From an uncultured Lachnospiraceae bacterium (GTDB lineage: Bacteria; Bacillota; Clostridia; Lachnospirales; Lachnospiraceae): a DNA stretch of 64,000 nucleotides. Both the position numbers and the translations under genes were made by a program. The notes beneath the pieces are model-generated. The model was not told where the DNA came from, searched no databases, and was given only the letters and a program-made list of their open reading frames with translations. The DNA lies in assembly GCA_947382625.1 (NCBI GenBank), contig CANDAG010000004.1, forward strand, positions 1-64,000. Reading direction: 5' to 3'. Shown here piece by piece: positions 34,194-42,484 of this stretch (position 1 is the first letter of the stretch; every line of letters begins with the position of its first letter).

Positions 34194-35624
34194 TTAATCT
34201 ACAGAATAATATTCTACCTCTAAATCCCCGGTAATGCAAATCTTTTCATAGGGTCTTGTGGGATATACACTGGCAGTGACAGGTACAAGCCCATCGTCAG
34301 CCAATACCTCCAAAATACATTTATCCAGAATGATCTCCATGGTAGAAGCCTGTTGCTTCGATATCTGTCTTGGCGCGTGAGTACGTCCATAGGCAGGATG
34401 AGCGTAGGGCTCGCTGAAATCGTTCTGGCCTGCAGCTGTCCGGTCAACAATGATTTCAGAATCCGTGACCTTGATGGCAAGAACTTCTCCGCACTGGTTT
34501 TTGAGCAGAATAGAACCCGGCCCTTTTACAGTCACTTTAAGACCAAAGCTCTGGGAACGGAGCCTGTTTTCTCCACAGGGGAGAGGATAGGAGCAAGCTC
34601 GAAGGCTCTCAAGCCCTTCAAATGAATAAGCAAGACGGTAACCATCGGCGGTTTTGACCAGCTTTGTTTTCCGTGCAAGGGTCATTTTGCCACGGAACCC
34701 GTTTCCATCGCTGGGAGCAAAGTTGGCATAATCCCAGTTGTCGGCCCAGCCGATCATAACCTTTTCCTCCAGATTCTGGAAGGTGACGGCGGCGTAATTG
34801 TCAGTTCCGTAATCAAGAAGAAGCGGAATATCGGCCTCCTCCGTGTCGTGGAAGGTATTCCCGTCAAAATCTCCTACATAATACTGGGTGATATGGCTCA
34901 TTCTGTCGTAGACATCGTTGTTTACGCCAATCTGTTCCCTGGGAAGGATCATGCTGATGACGAGTACCCACTTATCCCCGTCCGGTGTGGGGAGAGGGAA
35001 GCAGTCAGGGCATTCGCAGATACCGCCAAGGCCATGGACGCCGGCTTTAAACTCTCCGGTTTTCTCCCATTCCTTTAAGTTATGGGAAGCATAAAATTCT
35101 ACGTGGTCACCGGCAGCGAGAACTAAAGAATAACATTTCCTTACAGGGTTCCAGAAAACCTTGGGATCCCGGAAGTCCTTCTGGCCGGGATTGGGGATGA
35201 TGGGGTTTCCGTAAAATTTTTCAAAATGCTCATAATCGGTGCTGTAAGCCAGCCCCTGATGTTCCGTATGTTTTCCATCCATGCTGTGAAGAGTAAAGAC
35301 TGCCAGAAGAGGCGGCTTTTCTTCACTGCCCAGACCGGAAAGATTGTCTTTGTCATAGACACAGGAGCCGGAGAAGATACAGCCCAGTTCATCCGGGTAC
35401 AGGGCAATGGGAAGATGCTTCCAGTGAAGGAGATCTTCGGAAACAGCATGTCCCCAATGCATAGGACCCCAATGGGGAGCAAGAGGGTAGTGCTGATAAA
35501 AAAGATGATATTTACCGTCTATGTACACCATACCATTGGGATCATTGATCCAGTTTTTGGGCGGAACAAAATGGATGACGGGTTTGTAGTCGTAGATTTC
35601 TTTTGGCTGTGGAAATTTGCTCAT
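34194..35624 (-). CDS. GH32 beta-fructosidase (sucrose/fructan hydrolase)
   Basis: A 476-residue glycoside hydrolase family 32 enzyme. Catalytic residues: nucleophile Asp28 (NWINDPNG), transition-state Asp153 (FRDPKV) and acid/base Glu204 (ICECPD). No signal peptide is visible, so it acts on imported sucrose, sucrose-phosphate or short fructo-oligosaccharides in the cytosol. I chose ATG 35624 (MSKFPQPKEI), since the longer frame starting at 35717 adds residues unlike the family. It follows the solute-binding protein gene and, with the LacI regulator and importer, forms a fructan-type locus. Confidence 0.87.
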   Translation of the reverse strand: MSKFPQPKEIYDYKPVIHFVPPKNWINDPNGMVYIDGKYHLFYQHYPLAPHWGPMHWGHAVSEDLLHWKHLPIALYPDELGCIFSGSCVYDKDNLSGLGSEEKPPLLAVFTLHSMDGKHTEHQGLAYSTDYEHFEKFYGNPIIPNPGQKDFRDPKVFWNPVRKCYSLVLAAGDHVEFYASHNLKEWEKTGEFKAGVHGLGGICECPDCFPLPTPDGDKWVLVISMILPREQIGVNNDVYDRMSHITQYYVGDFDGNTFHDTEEADIPLLLDYGTDNYAAVTFQNLEEKVMIGWADNWDYANFAPSDGNGFRGKMTLARKTKLVKTADGYRLAYSFEGLESLRACSYPLPCGENRLRSQSFGLKVTVKGPGSILLKNQCGEVLAIKVTDSEIIVDRTAAGQNDFSEPYAHPAYGRTHAPRQISKQQASTMEIILDKCILEVLADDGLVPVTASVYPTRPYEKICITGDLEVEYYSVD

Positions 35625-35745
35625 GTTAATATAACCTTGTTCCTTTCTATACGGCTTTTGTATTTTAATAATTGCCTGAGTAATATCAAGTATAGGTAGA
35701 ATCGGCCGGGGAGTCAATTCTTTTTTTAAAAAGCGAGCATGTGGG

Positions 35746-35770
35746 GGATGTCAGGCTTTGACAGCCATCC
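35746..35770. repeat. REP-like hairpin, inverted copy
   Basis: GGATGTCAGGCTTTGACAGCCATCC; its reverse complement carries the AAAGCCTGACA core seen in the 34.1-kb hairpins. Confidence 0.6.
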
Positions 35771-35782
35771 GTATATAAAAAG

Positions 35783-35814
35783 CATCCGGGTAAGTCCGAA
35801 GACCTACCCGGATG
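35783..35814 (-). terminator. Terminator after solute-binding protein gene
   Basis: A 14-bp stem (one mismatch) with CGAA loop, CATCCGGGTAAGTC/GACCTACCCGGATG. On the minus strand it is followed by CTTTTTATA, so it acts as an intrinsic terminator between the lipoprotein gene and GH32. Confidence 0.75.
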
Positions 35815-35846
35815 TTGGCAAGTTTATCAATTAATTTGAGTTCATA

Positions 35847-37682
35847 CTAGTTAGCAGACTTTGTACTTCTGTCTACAGCTGTCTGATAAATATTTACAAT
35901 ATCGTTTACACCGGCAGCTTCAAGCTCACTTAAGTAAGAATTCCAGTTGTCATCAGTCACACCATTCGTTACCCATGTGTTGATATATCTGTCAACGATA
36001 TCGGATACGGTAGGCTGGATCTGAGCCAATCTGGTCAACTCTTCTACAGTCATCATTACACGGGGGATAGTGTCGTACTCTTCCAGAACTTCATCCTTAC
36101 CGTTTACTCTCTGCCACTCAAGAAGCTGTACAGCATCGTAAGCGTAACCAGCAACGGTCTCATAGTACTCGTTCAATACGATCATGGAGCCGCGCGCTGT
36201 GGTAGAATTGGTACGTGCCTTACCGAAATCTGCGTAATCAGCACCTTCCTGCTGTGCTACATATCTGCCCTGGTCATCAAGAGGTGTTCTTAAGATGCCA
36301 TTCTCATCCAGTTTGTAGTTGTAACCTTCTGCACCCCAGTTAGACTGAACGGAGATAGCAGGATCGCCTACCATGTAGTCTACGAATCTTGCGATCACGT
36401 GAGGGAACTTGCAAGTGGTGGTGATAGCGGTATCAGAGGAATCCTGTAATTCAGAGTAGTTGTTTGCAAAGCCCATCTTACCGGCTTCGCCTTCCAGACG
36501 AGGAAGAGGAACATACTCATCATGTACATCTAAGTTAGTGATCTCCTGATCGGTCCAGGTACCGAAGCATCCAATCCTTGCAACATCTTCCTTGATCAGG
36601 GAAGTTTTGTAAGAAGCACTTTCATCAGCTTCGAAGGAACCATTCCAGATCAGACCTTCATTGTAGAGCATATTGAAGAACTCAGCAGTCTTTCTGAAAG
36701 CCTCGTCCATAGCGGTGAAGGTAACCTTACCGTCGATCAGTCTTAAGTGGTCTGCATATGCATTACCACCGCAGTAGGAGTCGGCACATCCAAATGTACC
36801 GGTAAAGCGGTAGAACATGTTGTAGGAACCAAAGCTGTCGGTTGCGCCAAACCATGTTGCCATAGGAATTTCATCGGCTTCGCCGTTTCCGTTTAAGTCA
36901 CCGCCGTCACGGAAAGCTTTCAGACAATCAACCCACTCATCAACGGTTGTGGGAACCTCTTTGCCTACCTGATCCAGCCAGGTCTTGTTGATCAGAAGAG
37001 GACCGCCGGTAAGTACCAGACCATACATCTCCTCGATGTAAGGGAATCCATAAGTATGTCCGTTAGGAGCGGTGATCTCTGCACGATAGTTAGGATGATC
37101 GTCAAGGATCTTCTTTAAGTTGGGCATATAGTCGTTGATCAGACCTTCGGTGGGAAGGAAAATATCCTGATCTGCATACTGAACAACGATATTACCGGAT
37201 TTACCATCGCCAAAGTTCCAGAATGCATCGGGAAGATCCTCGCCGGAAGCCAACATCAGGTTGATTTTTTCCTGAGCGCCCTCACCGGGAATGGACTGCC
37301 AGTCAAAAGCTACGCCGGTATCTTCATACCACTTCTGAGCCATGGCTAACTCACCTACAGGGATTACACGGTCTGCGCTGTTGATAAAGAGCATGGAAAT
37401 TTTGCCGTACTTTTCTTCAAAAGCTGCAGGATCCTTGATAATAGGAAGGGAACCGTCCAGAGCGATAAGTCCTGCGTCAACAGCTTCCTGTTCCTCGGGA
37501 GTAAGTCCCTCGTCTGTTGCAGATGCAGTTGCATCAACGGCTTCCTGAATGTCCTCTACATTTTCCTGAGGTTCGGAACTGCTACTGCTGCTTCCGCTGC
37601 CGCTTCCGCCACCACCGCAGCCTGAGAGCAGGCCTGCAACCATAGTGAGGGAGAGCAGAATTGAAATTACTTTCTTTTTCAT
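35847..37682 (-). CDS. Carbohydrate ABC transporter substrate-binding lipoprotein
   Basis: A 611-residue lipoprotein of the large LplA-type extracellular solute-binding family. Signal peptide with lipobox LLSGC (Cys22), then a Ser/Gly linker. A DLNGNGEADEIP loop resembles a calcium site seen in this family. ATG 37682 follows AAAGGAGGATACA; in-frame codons upstream to 37820 run through the hairpin region and are not used. It is third in the importer operon after two permeases. It probably binds fructo-oligosaccharides, judged by the GH32 neighbour. Confidence 0.85.
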   Translation of the reverse strand: MKKKVISILLSLTMVAGLLSGCGGGGSGSGSSSSSSEPQENVEDIQEAVDATASATDEGLTPEEQEAVDAGLIALDGSLPIIKDPAAFEEKYGKISMLFINSADRVIPVGELAMAQKWYEDTGVAFDWQSIPGEGAQEKINLMLASGEDLPDAFWNFGDGKSGNIVVQYADQDIFLPTEGLINDYMPNLKKILDDHPNYRAEITAPNGHTYGFPYIEEMYGLVLTGGPLLINKTWLDQVGKEVPTTVDEWVDCLKAFRDGGDLNGNGEADEIPMATWFGATDSFGSYNMFYRFTGTFGCADSYCGGNAYADHLRLIDGKVTFTAMDEAFRKTAEFFNMLYNEGLIWNGSFEADESASYKTSLIKEDVARIGCFGTWTDQEITNLDVHDEYVPLPRLEGEAGKMGFANNYSELQDSSDTAITTTCKFPHVIARFVDYMVGDPAISVQSNWGAEGYNYKLDENGILRTPLDDQGRYVAQQEGADYADFGKARTNSTTARGSMIVLNEYYETVAGYAYDAVQLLEWQRVNGKDEVLEEYDTIPRVMMTVEELTRLAQIQPTVSDIVDRYINTWVTNGVTDDNWNSYLSELEAAGVNDIVNIYQTAVDRSTKSAN

Positions 37683-37710
37683 TGTATCCTCCTTTATGTG
37701 GGTTAGTTTA

Positions 37711-37846
37711 TAAAAAACATCCCGGCTCCCATAGAACAGGGATGCCTTTATCATGAATAGGTTTTTGAGGTTTGGCAGCATGCCCTGTGGCATGCCGCCG
37801 GGGAGTATTTGAACAAACATCGGATAACACGCTCTGTGGGTTATCC
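37711..37846 (-). repeat. Three hairpins between permease and solute-binding protein genes
   Basis: Hairpins at 37718-37744 (CATCCC/GGGATG), 37774-37799 (GGCAGCATGCC arm, one mismatch) and 37822-37846 (GGATAAC/GTTATCC-like). The first is followed on the minus strand by six T residues, which gives it intrinsic-terminator form inside the operon. They may set the ratio of binding protein to permease. Confidence 0.65.
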
Positions 37847-37856
37847 TTGCGCCTGA

Positions 37857-38774
37857 TTAACCTTTAACAGCGCCGATGGTAACACCCTTTGCAAAGTATT
37901 TCTGAATGAAAGGATATACTGCTAAAAGGGGAGCAGCGGATACAACCACGATACAGTATTTAAGCTGTTCTGCCAGCTTCTGCTTAGCGATCATGGCATC
38001 ACCTGAAGATCCCATCTGGTTGGCCTGATTCATCAGAACCAGATTACGGAGTACTACCTGCAGGGGCATCTTGCTGTCATCCTGTAAGTACATCAAAGCG
38101 TTAAAGAACTGATTCCACATAGCGGTGGCATAGAACAGAGCCATAACTGCGATGATGGTACTGGAAAGAGGAATAGCTATCTTAAAGAAGAAGCCAAAGT
38201 CGGAACATCCGTCTACCTTGGATGCCTCCAGCAATTCGTCAGGAATACCGGATTCAAAGAAGGAACGGCATACGATCAGGTTGTAAGCGGATACTGCTAC
38301 CGGAAGTACCATAGCCCAGATGGAATTGTAAATACCAAGGCTCCTGATGGTCAGGTAAAGAGGGATGATACCGCCGCTGAAGAACATGGTAAAGGTAAAT
38401 ACGAAGATCAGTCCGCGCCTGCCTACCAGATCCTTTCTGGAGAGGGCATAACCTGCGGGGATGGTGGCAATCAGGGATACGATCGTGCCAACCACAGTGT
38501 AAATAATCGTGTTTTTGTAAGAAGTCCACAGAGGTGTATAAGATAAGGTGGTCTTATAACCCTCAAAGTAAGGCTTCACAGGATAAAACAGCACCCGTCC
38601 GGAACTTACGATAACCGGGTCTGTCATAGAAGCGATCACTACATAATATAAGGGATATACAATGACGATACAGATGATCGCCATGATCGCTATATTCACA
38701 CCGTTGAAAATCTTATCACCGGTTGATAACTTCATTTTCGTCTTGTGGACGGCCATGTCTTTGTTTTTGCTCAT
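37857..38774 (-). CDS. Carbohydrate ABC transporter permease (LplC/AraQ-type)
   Basis: A 305-residue inner-membrane permease with six predicted helices and the EAA-type loop ELLEASKVDGCSDFGFFFKI. The C-terminus KYFAKGVTIGAVKG is typical of this subfamily. ATG 38774 follows AGGAGGAAATTTCA. It pairs with the permease encoded just upstream. Confidence 0.87.
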   Translation of the reverse strand: MSKNKDMAVHKTKMKLSTGDKIFNGVNIAIMAIICIVIVYPLYYVVIASMTDPVIVSSGRVLFYPVKPYFEGYKTTLSYTPLWTSYKNTIIYTVVGTIVSLIATIPAGYALSRKDLVGRRGLIFVFTFTMFFSGGIIPLYLTIRSLGIYNSIWAMVLPVAVSAYNLIVCRSFFESGIPDELLEASKVDGCSDFGFFFKIAIPLSSTIIAVMALFYATAMWNQFFNALMYLQDDSKMPLQVVLRNLVLMNQANQMGSSGDAMIAKQKLAEQLKYCIVVVSAAPLLAVYPFIQKYFAKGVTIGAVKG

Positions 38775-38818
38775 TGAAATTTCCTCCTATTTCTAAATAT
38801 GGATCAAATGCATTTCAT

Positions 38819-39751
38819 TTAGAAGATACTGATATCGCTGACTTTCTTGGCAACCTTATTTGCAATTACCAGAATGATAAAGTTGGCAACTGAGTTAAAT
38901 AAACCTACTGCGGTAGCGAAGCTGTACTGGGCGGTCTGGAGACCAACCTTATATACATAGGTAGAAATCAATTCGCTGACGATGGTGTTGGAACCGTTCT
39001 GCATCAGGTATGCTTTTTCATATCCAACGTTCATGATGTTACCGACCTGAAGGATCAGCATCAGGATAACGGTGGGCATGATCATGGGAATATCTATGTA
39101 GAGTACTCTCTGGAACCGGGATGCTCCGTCGATGGTAGCTGCTTCATAGTAGTCCGGACTGATGGCGGTCAATGCAGCAATGTAGATAACTGCGTTAAAT
39201 CCCATGGTCTGCCAGATGTTGGTACCGATGAACAGTGTACGGAACCATTCTGGAACAGAGGTAAAGAGGATCTCACTTCCGCCTGTGGAACGGATGATCC
39301 CGTTTATAACGCCGTTGGCGGAAAAGAATACGGTGATCAAGCTTACTACAACTACGTTTGACATAAAGTAAGGAGCGTAGCTGATGGTCTGAATGGCCTT
39401 GGAGGCTTTCTTGCTTCTGACCTGGTTAAGCAACAGAGCGAAGATGACCGGAATGGGGAAAGCGAATACAAGGCTTTCCAGGCTGACCACGAGGGTGTTC
39501 TTGATCGCGTTCACGGCGATACTGGTGCTGAAGAACTCCGTGAAATACTTGAACAGCGGGCTCGCCCAGGGGCTTCCCATAATACCTTCTCTGATCTTAT
39601 AATCCTTGAAGGCAATGATGACGCCGTACATGGGGTAGTATGCAAAGATGATCGCCCACAGCAGAGCGGGGATCAGAAGCACATACAACTGCCAGCACTT
39701 CGACGCCTCTTTCAGATAGTACTTGAACATTCCACTCTTTTTTTGTTTCAT
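38819..39751 (-). CDS. Carbohydrate ABC transporter permease (LplB-type)
   Basis: A 310-residue permease with six predicted helices and EAA loop YYEAATIDGASRFQRVLYID. ATG 39751 (MKQKKSGMFK) follows GAGGAGGATATACTTT; earlier in-frame starts up to 39817 overlap the promoter. First gene of the importer operon. No ATPase gene is in the locus, so a shared MsmX-type ATPase is expected elsewhere. Confidence 0.87.
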   Translation of the reverse strand: MKQKKSGMFKYYLKEASKCWQLYVLLIPALLWAIIFAYYPMYGVIIAFKDYKIREGIMGSPWASPLFKYFTEFFSTSIAVNAIKNTLVVSLESLVFAFPIPVIFALLLNQVRSKKASKAIQTISYAPYFMSNVVVVSLITVFFSANGVINGIIRSTGGSEILFTSVPEWFRTLFIGTNIWQTMGFNAVIYIAALTAISPDYYEAATIDGASRFQRVLYIDIPMIMPTVILMLILQVGNIMNVGYEKAYLMQNGSNTIVSELISTYVYKVGLQTAQYSFATAVGLFNSVANFIILVIANKVAKKVSDISIF

Positions 39752-39799
39752 AAAGTATATCCTCCTCATTTCATAATGTGGAACAGAGCTTATATTTGT

Positions 39800-39828
39800 A
39801 TGATAGGGAATGAACAAAGAGTTGTCAA
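39800..39828 (-). promoter_or_regulatory. Promoter of the fructan-type importer operon
   Basis: On the minus strand TTGACA (39823-39828), 17 bases, TATCAT (39800-39805), about 50 bases before the first permease. Confidence 0.7.
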
Positions 39829-39922
39829 CAAAAAATAAAGATTTCGTGCTTGTTACCAGTTTTTATTGTTTATTTTTGTGAAAAATGACGAAAGAATTGT
39901 AAAAAAAATATAAAGAAAAAAA

Positions 39923-39934
39923 GTGAACCGATTC
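39923..39934. promoter_or_regulatory. Candidate LacI-type operator
   Basis: TGAACCGATTCA is a 12-bp near-palindrome with a central CG, as in LacI-family sites. It lies about 95 bases upstream of the -35 of the importer promoter and 43 bases after the lacI stop. Confidence 0.5.
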
Positions 39935-39976
39935 AAGTTTTTATGAAACAGTCCACTTTTTGTGCAAGATGGGTTT

Positions 39977-40939
39977 TTAGGTTGTTCCACGCTTTTTCCA
40001 TATTACTGGAACGGTTGTTTCCATTTCAACAGATTTCCCCTCCAACAGTTCCACAATCCTGTCTGTGCAGGCTCTGGCCAGTGTGGGGCAGTCCTGTTCC
40101 ACAACGGAAAGGGCGGGGTAGGAAAGCTTGGTGATCTCTGTGCCGTCATAGCCGATGATCCGGAGCTGCTCAGGAACTTTGATCCCCATTTCAAGGGCAA
40201 TGGAAAGGCAGCTTAAGGCGGCGATATCGTTGGTCATGCAGCCGTCCATATCCCGGATCACATTCCAGTAATCCTTCACCACATTCCTGTCGTAGGAGTA
40301 GCCCATGAAATTCCATGGTGTGTGGACAGATGTGACCTGGCAGCCGTTGCTGCGCAGTATTTTTTCGAGAGCAGTATGGCGGGAATTGACGCTTACACTT
40401 AAATTGCCGCCCATAAACTGGATGACCCTGCGGCAGCCGCTTTCCAGAAAGGCTTCAGCTGCCAGACGTCCGCCCTGGACATGGTCGGAATGGATCAGGG
40501 GAACATCCTCTCCCCATCGCCTGTCCATGGAAACAATGGCTTTTCCATCACGTCCCTTAAAGTCAGGAGGCGGGTCGCCTAAGGCGATCAGGCCGCTGAT
40601 CGTGCCTTCATCCAGCATATCAATGGCTTCTCTCTGGTGAATGCTGTTGTTGCAGTTATCATAGATCAGACAATTATAACCTTGCTGATGCAATTCCGTT
40701 TCAATGGCATCGGTCATTCTGGAAAAAAAAGGATGCCGCAGCAGGGGGAGCATGATGCCTATGGTGATGGCCTTGACAGGTGCCTTGGCAGCCTGCTCAT
40801 ATTCATATCCCATTTCGTCAGCGGCAGCTAATATTTTTTCGCGGGTTGCTTTTGCCGTATAGCCGGTGTCACTTAAGGCTCTTGATACGGTACCCACTCC
40901 GACACCGGCTTTTCTGGCAACGTCTCTCATCGTTGTCAT
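39977..40939 (-). CDS. LacI-family transcriptional regulator
   Basis: A 320-residue regulator with N-terminal helix-turn-helix (TMRDVARKAGVGVGTVSRAL), hinge and periplasmic-binding-like effector domain. It likely senses an imported sugar and controls the importer and GH32 genes, which follow on the same strand. Confidence 0.87.
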   Translation of the reverse strand: MTTMRDVARKAGVGVGTVSRALSDTGYTAKATREKILAAADEMGYEYEQAAKAPVKAITIGIMLPLLRHPFFSRMTDAIETELHQQGYNCLIYDNCNNSIHQREAIDMLDEGTISGLIALGDPPPDFKGRDGKAIVSMDRRWGEDVPLIHSDHVQGGRLAAEAFLESGCRRVIQFMGGNLSVSVNSRHTALEKILRSNGCQVTSVHTPWNFMGYSYDRNVVKDYWNVIRDMDGCMTNDIAALSCLSIALEMGIKVPEQLRIIGYDGTEITKLSYPALSVVEQDCPTLARACTDRIVELLEGKSVEMETTVPVIWKKRGTT

Positions 40940-41185
40940 GTGGTATCCCTCTTTTCTTGTTCCATATACTTCTGCCCTTAATATATCATACTATATCTGG
41001 TATAAGCAATCACAAAAAGGAACAAATAATGTGTGTTCCATCTATGCATTTTGACGTATGGAAACGGAAAATACACTTTGCTTCAGCAGCAGAAACAGCC
41101 CCGGTCTTTTATACAGTGCCCTTTGGATGAACCGCCTGATAAAATCTGCATAAGATATGATAAGCGTAAAAGCAGAGGTAATGCC

Positions 41186-42454
41186 ATGCCCCAGAATATT
41201 TTACACAGCAGCCAGACGGATAATACTTATACAGGAAAGCTGCAGATCAATGTGACCTCCACACTGGGTCTTATCCCTATACAGGATGCCACCATAACCA
41301 TTTCTTATACAGGCGTGCCGGATGTAACCATAGAAAAATTGAACACGGACTCTTCCGGACAGACCGAAGCGGTTGATCTACCGGCACCGCCTCCGGAATA
41401 CAGCTTAAACCCGGTGGAACAGCAGCCCTATTCGGAATACAATATCCGGGTGGAGGCTCCCGGGTATGAACCGGTGATGGTCTCCGGGACGGAGATCCTG
41501 CCGGGCGTTACGGCAACCCAGCCCATAGAGCTGGCACCGCTTGAAACCACAGAGGAGCCGGATGAGGTAGTGGTGATCCCGGATCATACCCTTTATGGAG
41601 AGTATCCGCCCAAGATTCCGGAGGATGAGATCAAGCCTGTGGATGAGAGCGGGGAGATTGTTTTAAGCAGGGTGGTGATCCCTGAATACGTTGTGGTCCA
41701 CGATGGATCGCCTGATGACACCACAGCGGGCAACTATTATGTGAGGTACAGGGATTATATCAAAAATGTGGTTTCGTCGGAAATATATGCCACCTGGCCG
41801 GAGACAGCGATCTACGCCAATACGCTGGCGATCATGTCCTTTACGCTGAACAGGGTATATACGGAGTGGTACCGGAACAAGGGCTACAACTTTACGATCA
41901 CCTCATCTACGGCCTATGATCAGAAATGGATACGGGGAAGGAATTATTATGAAAATATTGACAGGATCGTGGACAGTATCTTTGCCAATTACTTATCCCG
42001 GCCGGGAGTGCGTCAGCCCATCTTTACCTCCTACTGCGACGGGAGACGTGTGACATGCGACGGGCTGAGCCAGTGGGGCTCCAAGTATTTGGGAGAGGAA
42101 GGGTATTCCGCCATTGATATTATCAGATATTATTATGGCAGTGATATGTATATCAATACGGCCCAGAGTATTGCGGGAGTGCCTTCCTCCTGGCCGGGGT
42201 ATGATCTGGCCATCGGTTCCACCGGGGAAAAGGTCAGACAGATGCAGCAGCAGCTGAACCGCATTGCAAGGAATTATCCGGCCATTCCTACAATTACGGC
42301 TGACGGGATCTTCGGCTCAGCCACGGCGGAGGCAGTGCGGACATTCCAGAGGATCTTTAACCTGCCGGCCAATGGGATCGTGGATTTTCCTACCTGGTAC
42401 AGCATTTCCAATATTTATGTAGGAGTAAGCCGGATCTCGGAGCCGGGAACCTAA
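41186..42454 (+). CDS. sleC: SleC-like spore cortex-lytic protein (SpoIID domain, peptidoglycan-binding domain)
   Basis: A 422-residue protein, close to the length of clostridial SleC. Order: a carboxypeptidase-regulatory-like N-terminal part (1-120), a SpoIID/LytB-like lytic transglycosylase region with candidate catalytic Glu199 (VVSSEIYATWP) and GLSQWGSKYLGEEGY (293-307), then a PG_binding_1 domain (341-410). No signal peptide, as expected for a protein made in the mother cell. I chose ATG 41186 after AGAGGTAATGCC; the longer frame from 41033 lacks a site. SleC degrades cortex peptidoglycan in germination, so the host should form spores. The Csp protease genes that activate SleC are not adjacent. 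Confidence 0.75.
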   Translation: MPQNILHSSQTDNTYTGKLQINVTSTLGLIPIQDATITISYTGVPDVTIEKLNTDSSGQTEAVDLPAPPPEYSLNPVEQQPYSEYNIRVEAPGYEPVMVSGTEILPGVTATQPIELAPLETTEEPDEVVVIPDHTLYGEYPPKIPEDEIKPVDESGEIVLSRVVIPEYVVVHDGSPDDTTAGNYYVRYRDYIKNVVSSEIYATWPETAIYANTLAIMSFTLNRVYTEWYRNKGYNFTITSSTAYDQKWIRGRNYYENIDRIVDSIFANYLSRPGVRQPIFTSYCDGRRVTCDGLSQWGSKYLGEEGYSAIDIIRYYYGSDMYINTAQSIAGVPSSWPGYDLAIGSTGEKVRQMQQQLNRIARNYPAIPTITADGIFGSATAEAVRTFQRIFNLPANGIVDFPTWYSISNIYVGVSRISEPGT

Positions 42455-42484
42455 GTCCCGGGGAGGCTGACAGCAGACGCATAT

